A stretch of DNA of 5,706 nucleotides from an uncultured Enterobacter sp. (GTDB lineage: Bacteria > Pseudomonadota > Gammaproteobacteria > Enterobacterales > Enterobacteriaceae), in NCBI GenBank assembly GCA_946477805.1, contig CAMKZP010000262.1, forward strand, positions 1-5,706, read 5' to 3'. The position numbers were made by a program, and so were the translations under genes. The first letter of the stretch is position 1, and the number at the start of each line of letters is the position of its first letter. This document shows positions 5,657 to 5,706 of the stretch, piece after piece. Under the pieces are notes generated by a model that was not told the DNA's origin, did no database searches, and saw nothing but the letters and a program-made list of their open reading frames with translations.

Positions 5657-5706
5657 CTGTCTCTTATACACATCTGACGCTGCCGACGACTAGTCGAGTG
5701 TAGATC
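5657..5706. other. Illumina Nextera (Tn5) adapter left on the contig end; not genomic
   Basis: Four adapter segments follow one another exactly: the 19-nt mosaic end CTGTCTCTTATACACATCT (5657-5675), the 14-nt read-1 stub GACGCTGCCGACGA (5676-5689), an 8-nt i5 index read as CTAGTCGA (5690-5697, index TCGACTAG on the other strand), and GTGTAGATC (5698-5706), the start of the reverse-complemented P5 sequence. The mosaic end is a synthetic hybrid of the natural Tn5 ends, so a real IS50/Tn5 insertion would look different. The bases should be trimmed. Base 5657 (C) could be either the last zitB base or the first adapter base. Confidence 0.98.

Noticed and set aside
5657..5675. Natural Tn5/IS50 insertion end in zitB
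   Set aside because: The 19 bases are the engineered mosaic end, differing from both natural IS50 ends, and they are followed by primer, index and P5 sequence, not by transposon DNA.

Overview
The window is a piece of an enterobacterial chromosome, most likely Enterobacter or a close relative (Leclercia, Lelliottia and similar genera cannot be excluded). This rests on near-identity, from memory, of every protein to its E. coli K-12 counterpart, on identical protein lengths (GalK 382, GalM 346, GpmA 250, AroG 350, YbgS 126 residues), and on the gene order galT-galK-galM-gpmA-aroG(reverse)-ybgS-zitB, which is the E. coli arrangement. Codon use looks uniform and moderately GC-rich. I see no sign of horizontal transfer, no phage, no natural mobile element, no CRISPR array, and no tRNA or rRNA gene.

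Layout. Positions 1-2658 hold the distal part of the galETKM operon: the 3' part of galT, then galK, then galM, with a 3-nt gap and a 7-nt overlap, closed by an intrinsic terminator. Together they form the Leloir pathway: GalM supplies alpha-galactose, GalK phosphorylates it and GalT exchanges it onto UDP. Positions 2689-2862 are the gpmA promoter region, with a near-consensus Fur box lying on the -10 element. gpmA (cofactor-dependent phosphoglycerate mutase, glycolysis) and the convergent aroG (Phe-sensitive DAHP synthase, entry to aromatic biosynthesis) share one bidirectional hairpin terminator. Phosphoglycerate mutase sits one step from phosphoenolpyruvate on the glycolytic route, and phosphoenolpyruvate is a substrate of AroG, but the two genes are separately transcribed.

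Positions 4730-5033 (about 300 bp) separate the divergent aroG and ybgS genes. The aroG side is clear: a -35/-10 promoter whose -35 is embedded in a perfect TyrR box. The interval also holds four other short perfect palindromes that I cannot assign. ybgS encodes a small exported, Asn/Asp/Gly/Thr-rich protein of unknown function and ends in its own terminator. zitB, a zinc-exporting cation diffusion facilitator, begins at 5514 but only its first 48 codons are present.

The most important observation is technical. The last 50 bases (5657-5706) are not bacterial DNA. They are an Illumina Nextera adapter: the 19-nt transposon mosaic end, the 14-nt read-1 primer stub, an 8-nt i5 index and the start of the P5 flow-cell sequence. 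The zitB frame runs into the adapter and stops inside the index, giving a false 'complete' protein with the tail CLLYTSDAADD. I found no undescribed biological system here. The window is an ordinary conserved housekeeping region with an untrimmed contig end.
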